Shown here: one piece after another, positions 8,884 through 17,503 of the stretch
Position numbering within the stretch: position 1 is the first letter of the stretch
Layout: every line of letters starts with the position of its first letter
Origin: Mycolicibacterium sediminis
GTDB lineage: Bacteria > Actinomycetota > Actinomycetes > Mycobacteriales > Mycobacteriaceae
Assembly (NCBI RefSeq): GCF_010731735.1
Contig: NZ_AP022588.1
Coordinates: forward strand, 4,712,001-4,776,000
Direction of reading: 5' to 3'
DNA: 64,000 nt
Program-made: the position numbers and the translations under genes
The notes under the pieces: model-generated
What the model was told of the DNA's origin: nothing
The model's database searches: none
The model's input: the letters and a program-made list of their open reading frames with translations, nothing else

Positions 8884-10392
8884 TCAGTTCGTCAGTTGAG
8901 CGACGAGTTCGGCGGCGCTGTCGACCGAGTCGAGCAGCGCCCCCACGTGGGCCTTGCTCCCGCGTAGCGGCTCCAGGGTCGGGATGCGGACCAGCGAGTC
9001 GCCGCCGAGGTCGAAGATCACCGAGTCCCAACTGGCGGCGGCGATGTCCGCGCCGAACCGGCGCAGGCACTCGCCGCGGAAGTAGGCGCGGGTGTCGGTG
9101 GGCGGGTTGTCGACGGCGTCTATCACCTGCTGCTCGGTGACCAGGCGGCGCATGGAACCACGGGCCACCAGCCGGTTGTAGAGACCCTTGTCGAGGCGGA
9201 CGTCGGAGTACTGGAGGTCGACGAGGTGCAGGCGCGGCGCCGACCAGCCCAGGTTCTCCCGCTGGCGGAAACCCTCCAGCAGACGCAGCTTCGCGGGCCA
9301 GTCGAGGATCTCGGCGCACTCCATCGGGTCGCGCTCGAGCAGGTCGAGGACGTCGGCCCACGTCTCGAGCACGTGGGTGGCCCTGGGGTCGGGGTCGCGG
9401 GCGTCGACCAGCTTGGCCACGCGGTCGAGGTAGATGCGTTGCAGCGCAAGCGCCGTCAGTTCCCGGCCGTCGGCGAGCGCCACCGTCGCGCGCAGCGAGG
9501 GGTCTCGGCTGACGACGTGTACCGCGTGCACCGGCCGCGCGAGCGCCAGGTCGGAGAGGTCCAGGCCGTGCTGCGGACCCTCCTCGATCAGGTCGAGCAC
9601 CAGTGAGCTGGTGCCGACCTTGAGGTAGGTCGACGTCTCGGCGAGGTTGGCGTCGCCGATGATGACGTGCAGGCGGCGGTACTTGTCCGCGTCGGCGTGC
9701 GGCTCGTCGCGGGTGTTGATGATGCCGCGCTTGAGCGTCGTCTCGAGGCCGACCTCGACCTCGATGTAGTCGGCGCGCTGGGTCAGCTGGAAGCCGGGCT
9801 CGTCGCCGGACGCACCGATGCCGACGCGTCCCGACCCGGTGACCACCTGACGCGACACCAGGAACGGCGTGAAGCCGGCGATGATCGCGGAGAACGGGGT
9901 CTGCCGCGACATCAGGTAGTTCTCGTGCGTCCCGTAGGAGGCGCCCTTGCCGTCGACGTTGTTCTTGTACAGCTGCAGCTTGGCGGCACCCGGCACGCTC
10001 GCGACGTGCCTCGCGGCCGCCTCCATGACGCGCTCGCCGGCCTTGTCCCAGATGACGGCGTCCATGGGGTCGGTGACCTCGGGCGCGGAGTACTCGGGGT
10101 GGGCGTGGTCGACGTACAGCCGCGCGCCGTTGGTGAGGATCATGTTGGCCGCGCCGACCTCGTCGGCGTCGATGACCGGCGGCGGTCCGGACGCGCGGCT
10201 GAGGTCGAAACCCCGCGCGTCGCGCAGCGGCGACTCGACCTCGTAGTCCCACCTGGTCCGCTTGGCCCGCTGGATCCCGGCTGCCGCGGCGTAGGCCAGT
10301 ACGGCTTGCGTCGACGTCAAGATCGGGTTCGCGGTCGGATCCGACGGCGAGGAGATGCCGTACTCGACCTCGGTACCGATGATCCGTTGCAT
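8884..10392 (-). CDS. dop: Deamidase/depupylase of Pup
   Basis: 502 aa from ATG at the conserved MQRIIGTEVEYG. It belongs to the glutamine synthetase-like Dop/PafA family: Glu8 and Glu10 in GTEVEYG are nucleotide/Mg ligands, and Asp95 in YVDHAHPE is the residue known as the Dop nucleophile. The insertion around residues 64-78 (SRASGPPPVIDADE) is the Dop loop that separates Dop from PafA. It deamidates the C-terminal Gln of Pup and removes Pup from substrates. It lies directly upstream of pup on the same strand. Its start faces the first membrane protein gene across about 110 bases. Confidence 0.96.
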   Translation of the reverse strand: MQRIIGTEVEYGISSPSDPTANPILTSTQAVLAYAAAAGIQRAKRTRWDYEVESPLRDARGFDLSRASGPPPVIDADEVGAANMILTNGARLYVDHAHPEYSAPEVTDPMDAVIWDKAGERVMEAAARHVASVPGAAKLQLYKNNVDGKGASYGTHENYLMSRQTPFSAIIAGFTPFLVSRQVVTGSGRVGIGASGDEPGFQLTQRADYIEVEVGLETTLKRGIINTRDEPHADADKYRRLHVIIGDANLAETSTYLKVGTSSLVLDLIEEGPQHGLDLSDLALARPVHAVHVVSRDPSLRATVALADGRELTALALQRIYLDRVAKLVDARDPDPRATHVLETWADVLDLLERDPMECAEILDWPAKLRLLEGFRQRENLGWSAPRLHLVDLQYSDVRLDKGLYNRLVARGSMRRLVTEQQVIDAVDNPPTDTRAYFRGECLRRFGADIAAASWDSVIFDLGGDSLVRIPTLEPLRGSKAHVGALLDSVDSAAELVAQLTN

Positions 10393-10504
10393 GAGGTCAA
10401 CCCTAACTACCCGCGTTCGCTTGCGGAGACCGCGGTTGATTGGTGCAGTAGTCGACGATGAGTACGCCGTCGACGCAGACCACCCCGTTCCGCGGGCTCG
10501 CCGG

Positions 10505-11674
10505 GTGACGGCCCCCGTCCCGGCGGGTGATCGGGTCGCCGCCGAACAGTGGTTCCTGCGCTTCGGCCTGCCGTCGGTCCTCACCCCACGGGCGCGCTGG
10601 CGGCGGCTGTGGTGGCGCAGCGCGCCCGCCCTCACCGCGCTGGCCACCGTGGCCGTCGCCGTCCGGATCGTCACCGTCGCCTCCGGCGGCGGCTACATCG
10701 ACATCGACAACGACCCGACACCCGCCGAGTGGTTGATCGTGGCCATCCTTGTCGTCGTCCTGCCGCTGGCGGGCGCGGCCGCGTGGTGGACCTCGCGCAT
10801 CGCCACCCGGCGGGGCCGCCGCATCGCCCTCGGGGCGTCGCTGCTGGTGTTCGCCGTCGTCGACGCCGCGGCGGGCAAGCCCGCGGCGATCCTCGCCGAG
10901 GTGCTCTCCACCGCCGCGGCGGTGGCCGCCGTCCTGCTGTTCAACGGCAGCGGAGCGGGATCGGTGGTGGGCTGGTCCATCCGGCTCACGCTGTCGCACC
11001 TGAAGTCCGTCGGCGCGCTGTTCACCCGCGCGCTACCGGTGCTCCTGCTCACCGTGCTCGTCTTCTTCAACGGCCCGGTGTGGTCGATGGCGACGACCAT
11101 CGGCCGCGGCAGGCTGTGGCTGCTGATCGGGTTCATGGTGGTGCTGGCCGGGATGTTCCTGTGCACGGGCGTCGTCGAGCGCGTCCGGCCGATGCTGTCG
11201 GCGCACGCGGTGCGCGACGTCGACGTCACCCGGCTCGAGGACACCCCGTTCGCCGCCCTGCCGGATCCGGCGGAGGGCACCGACGCTCCCCTGTCCCGCG
11301 GCGAGCGCGCCAACGTCGTGTTCGTCGTGGCGGTGTCGCAGTTCGTCCAGATCGCCGCGGTCGCCGCCGTGACGTCGGTGATCTTCCTCATCATGGGCCT
11401 GCTCGCGCTGACCCCGCAGCTGCTGACCCGGCTGACCGTCGACGGGTCCTGGCAGGGCACCTGGATGGGCATGACGCTGCCCATCCCGCAGGCGCTGATC
11501 CACGTCTCGATGTTTCTCGGCGCGTTGACGTTCATGTACGTGAGCGCCCGGTCGGTGGGCGACGGCGAGTACCGCAAGCAGTTCCTCGACCCCCTCATCG
11601 ACGACCTCCGCGCCGTCCTGGTGGCCCGCAACCGCTACCGGGGGTACGTCACGCGGCTCCATCGCGGGCTGTGA
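10505..11674 (+). CDS. Integral membrane protein, Rv2113-like, paralogue of the gene at 13770
   Basis: About 389 aa from a GTG (VTAPVPAGDRVAAEQWFL); upstream codons are open but would invade the dop leader. There are seven or eight hydrophobic segments and no recognisable enzymatic domain. It shares blocks with the protein at 13770-14954: WFLRFGLPSVLT near the N-terminus, a central RALPVLLLTVLVFF helix, LSRGERANVV before a SQ..Q helix, IPQALIHVSMF, and a terminal FLDPLIDDL. The two are therefore paralogues. It runs divergently from dop and is followed after 23 bases by a response regulator, so the two may be co-transcribed. Function unknown. Confidence 0.75.
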   Translation: MTAPVPAGDRVAAEQWFLRFGLPSVLTPRARWRRLWWRSAPALTALATVAVAVRIVTVASGGGYIDIDNDPTPAEWLIVAILVVVLPLAGAAAWWTSRIATRRGRRIALGASLLVFAVVDAAAGKPAAILAEVLSTAAAVAAVLLFNGSGAGSVVGWSIRLTLSHLKSVGALFTRALPVLLLTVLVFFNGPVWSMATTIGRGRLWLLIGFMVVLAGMFLCTGVVERVRPMLSAHAVRDVDVTRLEDTPFAALPDPAEGTDAPLSRGERANVVFVVAVSQFVQIAAVAAVTSVIFLIMGLLALTPQLLTRLTVDGSWQGTWMGMTLPIPQALIHVSMFLGALTFMYVSARSVGDGEYRKQFLDPLIDDLRAVLVARNRYRGYVTRLHRGL

Positions 11675-11697
11675 CGGATGGCAGAATCGGCGGTGCG

Positions 11698-12387
11698 ATG
11701 AAGGTTCTGGTCGTCGAGGACGAGCCACTGTTGGCATCAACTCTCGCCATCGGACTGCGCGCCGAGGGTTTCGTCGTCGTCGCCGCCGACAACGGGGTGG
11801 ACGGTCTCGGTCACGCCGTCGAGAACGACTTCGACGTGATCGTGCTCGACATCATGCTTCCCGGCCTCAGCGGCTACGAGGTGCTCCGCCGTATGCGCTC
11901 GAAGGACGTCTGGACACCGGTGCTCATGCTGACGGCCAAGGACGGCGAGTACGACCAGACCGACGCCTTCGAACTCGGCGCCGACGACTACATGACGAAG
12001 CCCTTCTCGTTCATCGTGCTGGTCGCCAGGCTCCGCGCCCTGATCCGGCGGTCCGCACCGCAGCGGCCCGCGATGCTGACGGCCGGCTCGCTGACCCTCG
12101 ACCCCTCGCGCCGGATGGTGCACCGCGACGCCACGGCGATCTCGCTCACCCCGCGCGAGTACGGCCTGCTCGAGTACCTGATGCGCAATAAGGACACCGT
12201 GGTGACGAAGACGGAGATCCTGCAGAACGTCTGGGACGCCCACTACGAGGGGGCGGACAACGTGGTCGAGGTCTACGTCGGCTACGTCCGGCGCAAGATC
12301 GACATCCCGTTCGGCGTCAGCACGATTCAGACGATCCGCGGTGTCGGTTACCGCCTCGACTCGGGAGCCGACGTCACGGGCAACTGA
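11698..12387 (+). CDS. OmpR-family two-component response regulator
   Basis: 229 aa. The receiver domain (1-120) has acidic residues at 8-9, phosphoacceptor Asp51 in VLDIMLPG, a Thr in LMLTAKD and Lys in YMTKPF. A winged-helix DNA-binding domain covers about 130-222 with LTPREYGLLEYLM and IRGVGYRL. Its presumed sensor partner is the histidine kinase on the opposite strand, whose 3' end overlaps this gene by 40 bases; the pair is convergent rather than in one operon. The target genes are unknown; the flanking paralogous membrane proteins are candidates. Confidence 0.92.
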   Translation: MKVLVVEDEPLLASTLAIGLRAEGFVVVAADNGVDGLGHAVENDFDVIVLDIMLPGLSGYEVLRRMRSKDVWTPVLMLTAKDGEYDQTDAFELGADDYMTKPFSFIVLVARLRALIRRSAPQRPAMLTAGSLTLDPSRRMVHRDATAISLTPREYGLLEYLMRNKDTVVTKTEILQNVWDAHYEGADNVVEVYVGYVRRKIDIPFGVSTIQTIRGVGYRLDSGADVTGN

Positions 12388-13736
12388 AGCGTCACGACGG
12401 TACCCACGCCGTCGCGGTCGCCGACGGTCACCGTGCCGCCGTGCGCGCCGACGATCTCGCGGACGATCGCGAGCCCGAGGCCCGTGCCCCCCGCGCTGCG
12501 CGACCGGTCGGAGTCCAGCCGCACGAAGCGGTCGAACACCCGGGTGCGGTCGCGCACCGGGATGCCGGGACCGTCGTCGAACACCCGCACCGCCACCGCC
12601 TCGGGCCCGGGTTCCACCGTCACCTCGACGCGGGAGGCGGCGTGCCGCGCGGCGTTGTCGACGAGGTTGCGCAGCACCCGTGCGAGCGCCGCCGAATCGC
12701 CCACCACCCGCGCCGGCGGGATGTCGGTCCGCACCGTCAGCGTCGTACCCCGGCGGAGCCGGTCGACCTCCGCTGCCGCGAGGTCGTCGAGGTCGACGTC
12801 GTCACGCGCCACCGTCAGACCCCGTTCGTCCGCGCGCGCGAGCAGCAGCAGGTCGTCGATGAGGGCCTTCATCCGCTGAGTCTCGGGCAGCAGTGTCGCC
12901 GTTGCGAGTTCGGAGTCGAACACCTCGGGATGCGCCACCGCCACCTCGAGCGCCGAGATGATCGTCGTCAGGGGGCTGCGGAGTTCGTGCGAGGCGTCGC
13001 CGACGAAGCGCTGCTGCGCGGCGTGGCCCGCCTCGATGCGGGCCAGCATCTCGTTCATCGTCACCGCCAGCGCCGCGATCTCGTCCCGGCTCTCGGGCAC
13101 CGGTACCCGCTCCGCGAGGTCGGAGGTCGTGATCTCGGCGACCCGCGAACGGATCTCGTCGACCGACCGCAGCGACCGGCGCACCAGCAGGTAGGTCGCC
13201 AGGCCCGAGACGCCGATCACGACGGGCGCGGCGAGCGCCAGCGCGAGGATCACGTTGCGCAACGTCGACACGATCGAGGCGCTGCCCTCCCCGACCAGCA
13301 CCGTGTACCGCCCGTCCGGCCCGTCGAGCGTCTGTGCGCTGAACCGGATGTTGCCGTACGGGGACGCCCGGTCGGGGATCCCGATCCGCAACCCCGTCCC
13401 GACCTCGGCGGCCGGCAGCAGCGGCCGCTCGGGCGCCGACGACGAACGACTGACGACGGTGCCGTCGGAGGCGATGATCTGCACGGCGACGATGCGCTCG
13501 TCGGTGGCCAGCAGCGCGGGGTCCACCGCGGCGGGCCCGCCCAGTGCCACGTCGCTCGACACCGCGGCAACCCTGGACGCGGCAGCGTCGTCGACGCCCT
13601 CGAGCAGGGTGCGGTACTGGATGGCGGCGAGTCCCGCGCCGGCGACGCCCAGCGCCACGAACACCACCGTGGCCGCGACGAACGCCGAGCGTGCCGAGAT
13701 GCCCGCGGAGTAGCGGCCGGTGAATCCCCTCGCCAT
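12348..13736 (-). CDS. Two-component sensor histidine kinase
   Basis: 462 aa. A first membrane helix (about 17-40), an extracytoplasmic sensor region (about 41-155), a second helix (about 158-185) and a HAMP domain precede the kinase core. His250 in FVGDASHELRSPL is the phosphorylated residue; NLVDNAARHA, DDGPGIP and GGTGLGLAI are the N, G1 and G2 boxes. It should phosphorylate the adjacent OmpR-type regulator. The stop codon TAA lies inside the end of the regulator gene (tail-to-tail overlap 12348-12387). Its start is 33 bases from the second membrane protein gene, which runs the other way. Confidence 0.92.
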   Translation of the reverse strand: MARGFTGRYSAGISARSAFVAATVVFVALGVAGAGLAAIQYRTLLEGVDDAAASRVAAVSSDVALGGPAAVDPALLATDERIVAVQIIASDGTVVSRSSSAPERPLLPAAEVGTGLRIGIPDRASPYGNIRFSAQTLDGPDGRYTVLVGEGSASIVSTLRNVILALALAAPVVIGVSGLATYLLVRRSLRSVDEIRSRVAEITTSDLAERVPVPESRDEIAALAVTMNEMLARIEAGHAAQQRFVGDASHELRSPLTTIISALEVAVAHPEVFDSELATATLLPETQRMKALIDDLLLLARADERGLTVARDDVDLDDLAAAEVDRLRRGTTLTVRTDIPPARVVGDSAALARVLRNLVDNAARHAASRVEVTVEPGPEAVAVRVFDDGPGIPVRDRTRVFDRFVRLDSDRSRSAGGTGLGLAIVREIVGAHGGTVTVGDRDGVGTVVTLQLPVTSAPESRR

Positions 13737-13769
13737 AGTCAGGCCAGTTGACCACAGCGTCGGGTAACA

Positions 13770-14954
13770 ATGTCAGCCGTGCCCGACGCGCCGGAGATCA
13801 AGCAGATCCACGAGTGGTTCCTGCACCGCGGGCTGCCCCTGGTGCTCACCCGGCGGGTCCGGTCCCGGAATCTGATCGCGCGGTCGGCGCCGATGGTGAG
13901 CGGTGTCGGCGCGCTGACCGCGGTGACCATGCTCCTGGCCGAGGTGACGGGCGACCGTCCCGACTACGGCTACGCGCTGCGGCTGGGGGTCATCGGCGCC
14001 GTCCTGCTGGGCGCCCCGTTCGGGTTGTACGTGCTGCACCGCCTAGACACGTCGCGCGGCGAGGCCGGCAGGCGCGGCGCCGCACTGCTCGTGATGGCGA
14101 TCTTCGTCGTGGTCATGCCCGTCACCGTGAGCGGCTGGACCGGCGCCGCGGCCGCGGAGGCCCCGCTGTTCGTCGTCATCACGCTGCTCGCGGTGTGGTT
14201 GACCTACCTGGGCTTCGGATCGATCGCGGCGTGGGCGTTCCGGTTCGCCTGGGTGCAGTTGGGCGCGCTCGGCACGCTGATGAGCCGGGCCCTGCCGCTG
14301 CTGATGCTGACCGTGGTCGTCTACTTCACCGGCGAACTGTGGCAGCTCGCCGCGCGAATGACCCGGCAGCGACTGTGGCAGGTCATCGGGTTCCTCGCCC
14401 TGGTGGCGCTGCTGTTCATGGTCACCACCATCCGGGACGAGGTCCGTGCGCTGCGCGAGGACCGCGCCGAGAACACCGACACTGCACGGCTGCTCGCCGC
14501 GACGCCGCTGGCCGTGGCCGCCGGGCGCGCCGTGCCACGCACTCCCCTGTCGCGCGGCGAGCAGATCAACGTGGTCGCGGTCATGGTGGTGTCGCAGGCG
14601 ATCCAGGTGGTCTTCTTCACCGCCGGGCTGTTCGCGTTCTTCCTGGCGCTGGGCGTCATCGCGGTACCCGACGACGTCGCCGTCCTGTGGTCGGCCGAGG
14701 AATCGTGCGCAGTGGGTCAACCACCGTGCGCGGGAACCTGGTTCGGCGTCCACGTCCCGGTGCCGCAGACGGTCGTGCACATGTCGCTGTTCGTCGCCGT
14801 GCTGTCGGGGCTGTACTTCACGGTGAGCACCAGCGTCGACCCGCTGTACCGCGAGCGGTTCTTCGACCCGCTGATCGCCGACGTCGCGGTCAGCCTCGCC
14901 GGCCGGGACGTCTACCTCGAGCTCGAGCAGTCCACCAGACACGAACTCCCCTGA
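13770..14954 (+). CDS. Integral membrane protein, paralogue of the gene at 10505
   Basis: 394 aa from ATG; a GTG three codons later (VPDAPEIKQ) is an alternative start. It shares with the 10505 protein an N-terminal EWFLHRGLPLVLT block followed by RSAPM, a central SRALPLLMLTVVVYF helix, TPLSRGEQINVV, VPQTVVHMSLF and a terminal FFDPLIADV. Seven or eight membrane helices are likely. Two cysteines in a loop (ESCAVGQPPCAG) could form an extracytoplasmic disulfide and are missing from the paralogue. It converges on mpa and its stop lies inside a large hairpin. Function unknown. Confidence 0.75.
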   Translation: MSAVPDAPEIKQIHEWFLHRGLPLVLTRRVRSRNLIARSAPMVSGVGALTAVTMLLAEVTGDRPDYGYALRLGVIGAVLLGAPFGLYVLHRLDTSRGEAGRRGAALLVMAIFVVVMPVTVSGWTGAAAAEAPLFVVITLLAVWLTYLGFGSIAAWAFRFAWVQLGALGTLMSRALPLLMLTVVVYFTGELWQLAARMTRQRLWQVIGFLALVALLFMVTTIRDEVRALREDRAENTDTARLLAATPLAVAAGRAVPRTPLSRGEQINVVAVMVVSQAIQVVFFTAGLFAFFLALGVIAVPDDVAVLWSAEESCAVGQPPCAGTWFGVHVPVPQTVVHMSLFVAVLSGLYFTVSTSVDPLYRERFFDPLIADVAVSLAGRDVYLELEQSTRHELP

Positions 14955-14988
14955 ATCACGGGGATTCAGGGAAGTTCGTGACTGCTCG
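14924..14988. terminator. Large imperfect hairpin between convergent genes, probable bidirectional terminator
   Basis: Arms 14940-14957 and 14963-14980 pair over 18 bases with one mismatch around a 5-base loop. An outer 8-base stem (14924-14931 with 14981-14988, CGAGCAGT/ACTGCTCG) encloses them with an 8-base bulge on the left side only. The membrane protein stop codon is within the left arm and the mpa stop is 28 bases beyond the right arm. No U-tract follows, as is common for mycobacterial terminators. Confidence 0.6.
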
Positions 14989-15015
14989 CCGGAGTGGGTG
15001 GCCGGCGGTGGGTGG

Positions 15016-16857
15016 CTAGAGGTACTGACCCAGGTTCGACTCGGTGTCGATCGCCCTGCTGGCACTCGACGACTTACCGGTGACGAGCGTGCGGATGTAG
15101 ACGATCCGCTCGCCCTTCTTGCCCGAGATCCGGGCCCAGTCGTCGGGGTTCGTCGTGTTGGGCAGGTCCTCGTTCTCGGCGAACTCGTCGACGATCGAAT
15201 CGAGCAGGTGCTGGATCCGCAGACCGTGCTGACCGCTCTCGAGGACGGACTTGATCGCGAACTTCTTCGCCTTGTCGACGACGTTCTGGATCATGGCGCC
15301 GGAGTTGAAGTCCTTGAAGTACATGACCTCCTTGTCACCGTTGGCGTAGGTGACCTCCAGGAACCGGTTCTCGTCGACCTCGGCGTACATCCGGTCGACG
15401 ACCTTCTCGATCATGGTCTTGATCGTCAGCGAACGGTCACCGTTGAACTCGGCGATGTCGTCGGCGTGCACGGGCAGGTTCTCGGTCAGGTACTTCGAGA
15501 AGATGTCCATCGCCGCCTCGGCGTCGGGCCGCTCGATCTTGATCTTGACGTCCAGGCGGCCGGGCCGCAGGATCGCCGGATCGATCATGTCCTCGCGGTT
15601 GGAGGCGCCGATCACGATGACGTTCTCCAGGCCCTCGACGCCGTCGATCTCGCTGAGCAGCTGCGGCACGACCGTGGTCTCGACGTCGGAGCTGACGCCG
15701 GTGCCACGGGTCCGGAAGATCGAGTCCATCTCGTCGAAGAACACGATGACGGGCGTGCCCTCGGAGGCCTTCTCCCGTGCGCGCTGGAAGATCAGCCGGA
15801 TGTGCCGCTCGGTCTCGCCCACGAACTTGTTGAGCAGCTCGGGACCCTTGATGTTGAGGAAGTACGACTTGGCCTCGCGGGAGTCCTCGCCACGCAGCTC
15901 GGCCATCTTCTTGGCCAGCGAGTTGGCGACGGCCTTCGCGATTAGCGTCTTGCCACAGCCGGGAGGGCCGTAGAGCAGCACGCCCTTCGGCGGACGCAGC
16001 GAGTACTCGCGGTAGAGGTCCTTGTGCAGGAAGGGCAGCTCCACGGCATCGCGGATCTGCTCGATCTGCCGGGTCAGGCCACCGATGTCCTCGTAGCTGA
16101 CGTCCGGTACCTCCTCGAGGACCAGGTCCTCGACCTCGGCCTTGGGGACGCGCTCGAAGGCGTATCCGGCCTTGGTGTCGACCAGCAGCGAGTCACCCGG
16201 GCGCAGCTTGCGCGGCCGCGAGTCGTCGTTGGGCTGGTCGTCGGGCAGCGGCACGCCCTCGGGCAGGAACTCCGCAGCCACGAGCGGCTCGGCCAGCCAC
16301 ACGATGCGTTCCTCGTCGGCGTGACCGACGACGAGGGCGCGGTGCCCGTCGGAGAGCACCTCGCGCAGCGTGCTGATCTCGCCGACGGACTCGAAGCTGC
16401 CGGCCTCCACCACGGTCAGCGCCTCGTTGAGGCGAACCGTCTGGCCCTGCTTGAGTTCGTCGACCTCGATGTTGGGCGAGCAGGTGAGGCGCATCTTGCG
16501 GCCCGAGGTGAACACGTCGACGGTGTCATCGGAGTGCGTGGCGAGCAGGACGCCGTAGCCGCTCGGCGGCTGTCCGAGCCGGTCGACCTCCTCGCGCAGC
16601 GCCAGCAATTGTTGGCGCGCCTCCTTGAGGGTGTCCATCAGCTTCGCGTTGCGCGCGGCGAGCGAGTCGATCCTGGACTCCAACTGATGGACGTCGCGCG
16701 GGCTGCGTGACGCGCTGGGCGTGCTCGCGACCTCCGAGAGTTGCTCCCGGAGCAACGCCGCCTCGCGGCGCAGTTCCTCCAGTTCGGCAGCATCACTGCT
16801 CGATAGTGGAGAGGTGAAGTCCTCTGGGTTCGTTCCCGAACGCTCCGACTCACTCAT
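15016..16857 (-). CDS. mpa: Proteasome-associated AAA+ ATPase Mpa (ARC)
   Basis: 613 aa, orthologous to Rv2115c. Residues 22-95 form the coiled coil that captures Pup, followed by OB domains (about 98-245). The AAA+ module has Walker A GPPGCGKT at 297-304 and Walker B VFFDEMD with Asp375-Glu376. The C-terminus is QYL, the proteasome-docking motif with penultimate Tyr. A hexamer unfolds pupylated proteins into the 20S core. It is separated from dop by the inserted membrane protein/two-component module and has its own upstream region with a GGGGAGGAG ribosome binding site. Confidence 0.97.
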   Translation of the reverse strand: MSESERSGTNPEDFTSPLSSSDAAELEELRREAALLREQLSEVASTPSASRSPRDVHQLESRIDSLAARNAKLMDTLKEARQQLLALREEVDRLGQPPSGYGVLLATHSDDTVDVFTSGRKMRLTCSPNIEVDELKQGQTVRLNEALTVVEAGSFESVGEISTLREVLSDGHRALVVGHADEERIVWLAEPLVAAEFLPEGVPLPDDQPNDDSRPRKLRPGDSLLVDTKAGYAFERVPKAEVEDLVLEEVPDVSYEDIGGLTRQIEQIRDAVELPFLHKDLYREYSLRPPKGVLLYGPPGCGKTLIAKAVANSLAKKMAELRGEDSREAKSYFLNIKGPELLNKFVGETERHIRLIFQRAREKASEGTPVIVFFDEMDSIFRTRGTGVSSDVETTVVPQLLSEIDGVEGLENVIVIGASNREDMIDPAILRPGRLDVKIKIERPDAEAAMDIFSKYLTENLPVHADDIAEFNGDRSLTIKTMIEKVVDRMYAEVDENRFLEVTYANGDKEVMYFKDFNSGAMIQNVVDKAKKFAIKSVLESGQHGLRIQHLLDSIVDEFAENEDLPNTTNPDDWARISGKKGERIVYIRTLVTGKSSSASRAIDTESNLGQYL

Positions 16858-17002
16858 GTCAGGCTCCTCCCCGCACCGAAAGTTGGTGCAGTAACACCTT
16901 CAACGCTACCGGCGATTCAGTCTTTGTGTGTGGTGTAGGAATTCGACACACCAGCAACACTGTTAGCCTCTGACAAGAGTTGGTCCCATCGAAAGGTCCG
17001 TC
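16858..17002. promoter_or_regulatory. Divergent promoter region of mpa and the MTB12-like gene
   Basis: 145 bases between divergent genes. On the plus strand TTCGACA (16942-16948) and TAGCCT (16964-16969) resemble -35 and -10 elements for the secreted protein gene, whose GTG is preceded by GAAAGG. On the minus strand TAGCGT fits a -10 for mpa, and GCACC/GGTGC arms near the mpa start could form a small leader hairpin. Confidence 0.4.
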
Positions 17003-17494
17003 GTGATCCTCAAAACCCTCGTTACCGGCATGGCAGCGGCGGCCGTGGTAGCCGCAGCAGCAGGCGGTGTGACGTCCGTTGCATCGAGCACGCTCGCCGC
17101 CTCGCCCGCCATCACCCCGGTCGTGTGGGATGCACCACTGCCGCAGGCCCCCGCGCCCGATCTCCAGGCACCGCTGACGCAGACCCTCAACGGTCTCGTC
17201 GGCCCGGGTTCGTTCTCCTCGAAGGGCACCTACATCCAGGGTGGCCTCGGGCGTGTCGAGAGCCGCCTGGCCGACCGCAAGTACCAGGACGCAGCCGCCA
17301 AGGGCTACTTCCCCGTCACGTTCACCGTCGTGGACATCGACCAGAACGGTCCCGTCGTCACCGCCAACGTGACGGCCACCGCGGCCACGGGTGGCACCGC
17401 CACCCAGCCGGTGGTCTTCGTCTCGGGTCCCAGCCCGACCGGATACCAGATCACCAAGGAGTCCGCCCTTGCCGTGATGTCGGCGGTGGGCTGA
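17003..17494 (+). CDS. Secreted MTB12/CFP-2-like low molecular weight antigen
   Basis: 163 aa with a Sec signal peptide (about 1-33, Ala-rich core ending near TLAASPA). The mature part matches the MTB12 family: a LNGLVGPGSF segment, KGTYIQGGLGRVESRLAD, and three strands ending in SALAVMSAVG. The M. tuberculosis family member Mtb12 (Rv2376c) is an abundant secreted antigen of unknown function. The GTG start has GAAAGG six bases upstream. LppK follows after nine bases and shares the same domain, so the two form a tandem family pair. Confidence 0.8.
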   Translation: MILKTLVTGMAAAAVVAAAAGGVTSVASSTLAASPAITPVVWDAPLPQAPAPDLQAPLTQTLNGLVGPGSFSSKGTYIQGGLGRVESRLADRKYQDAAAKGYFPVTFTVVDIDQNGPVVTANVTATAATGGTATQPVVFVSGPSPTGYQITKESALAVMSAVG

Positions 17495-17503
17495 CCCCCA
17501 CCG

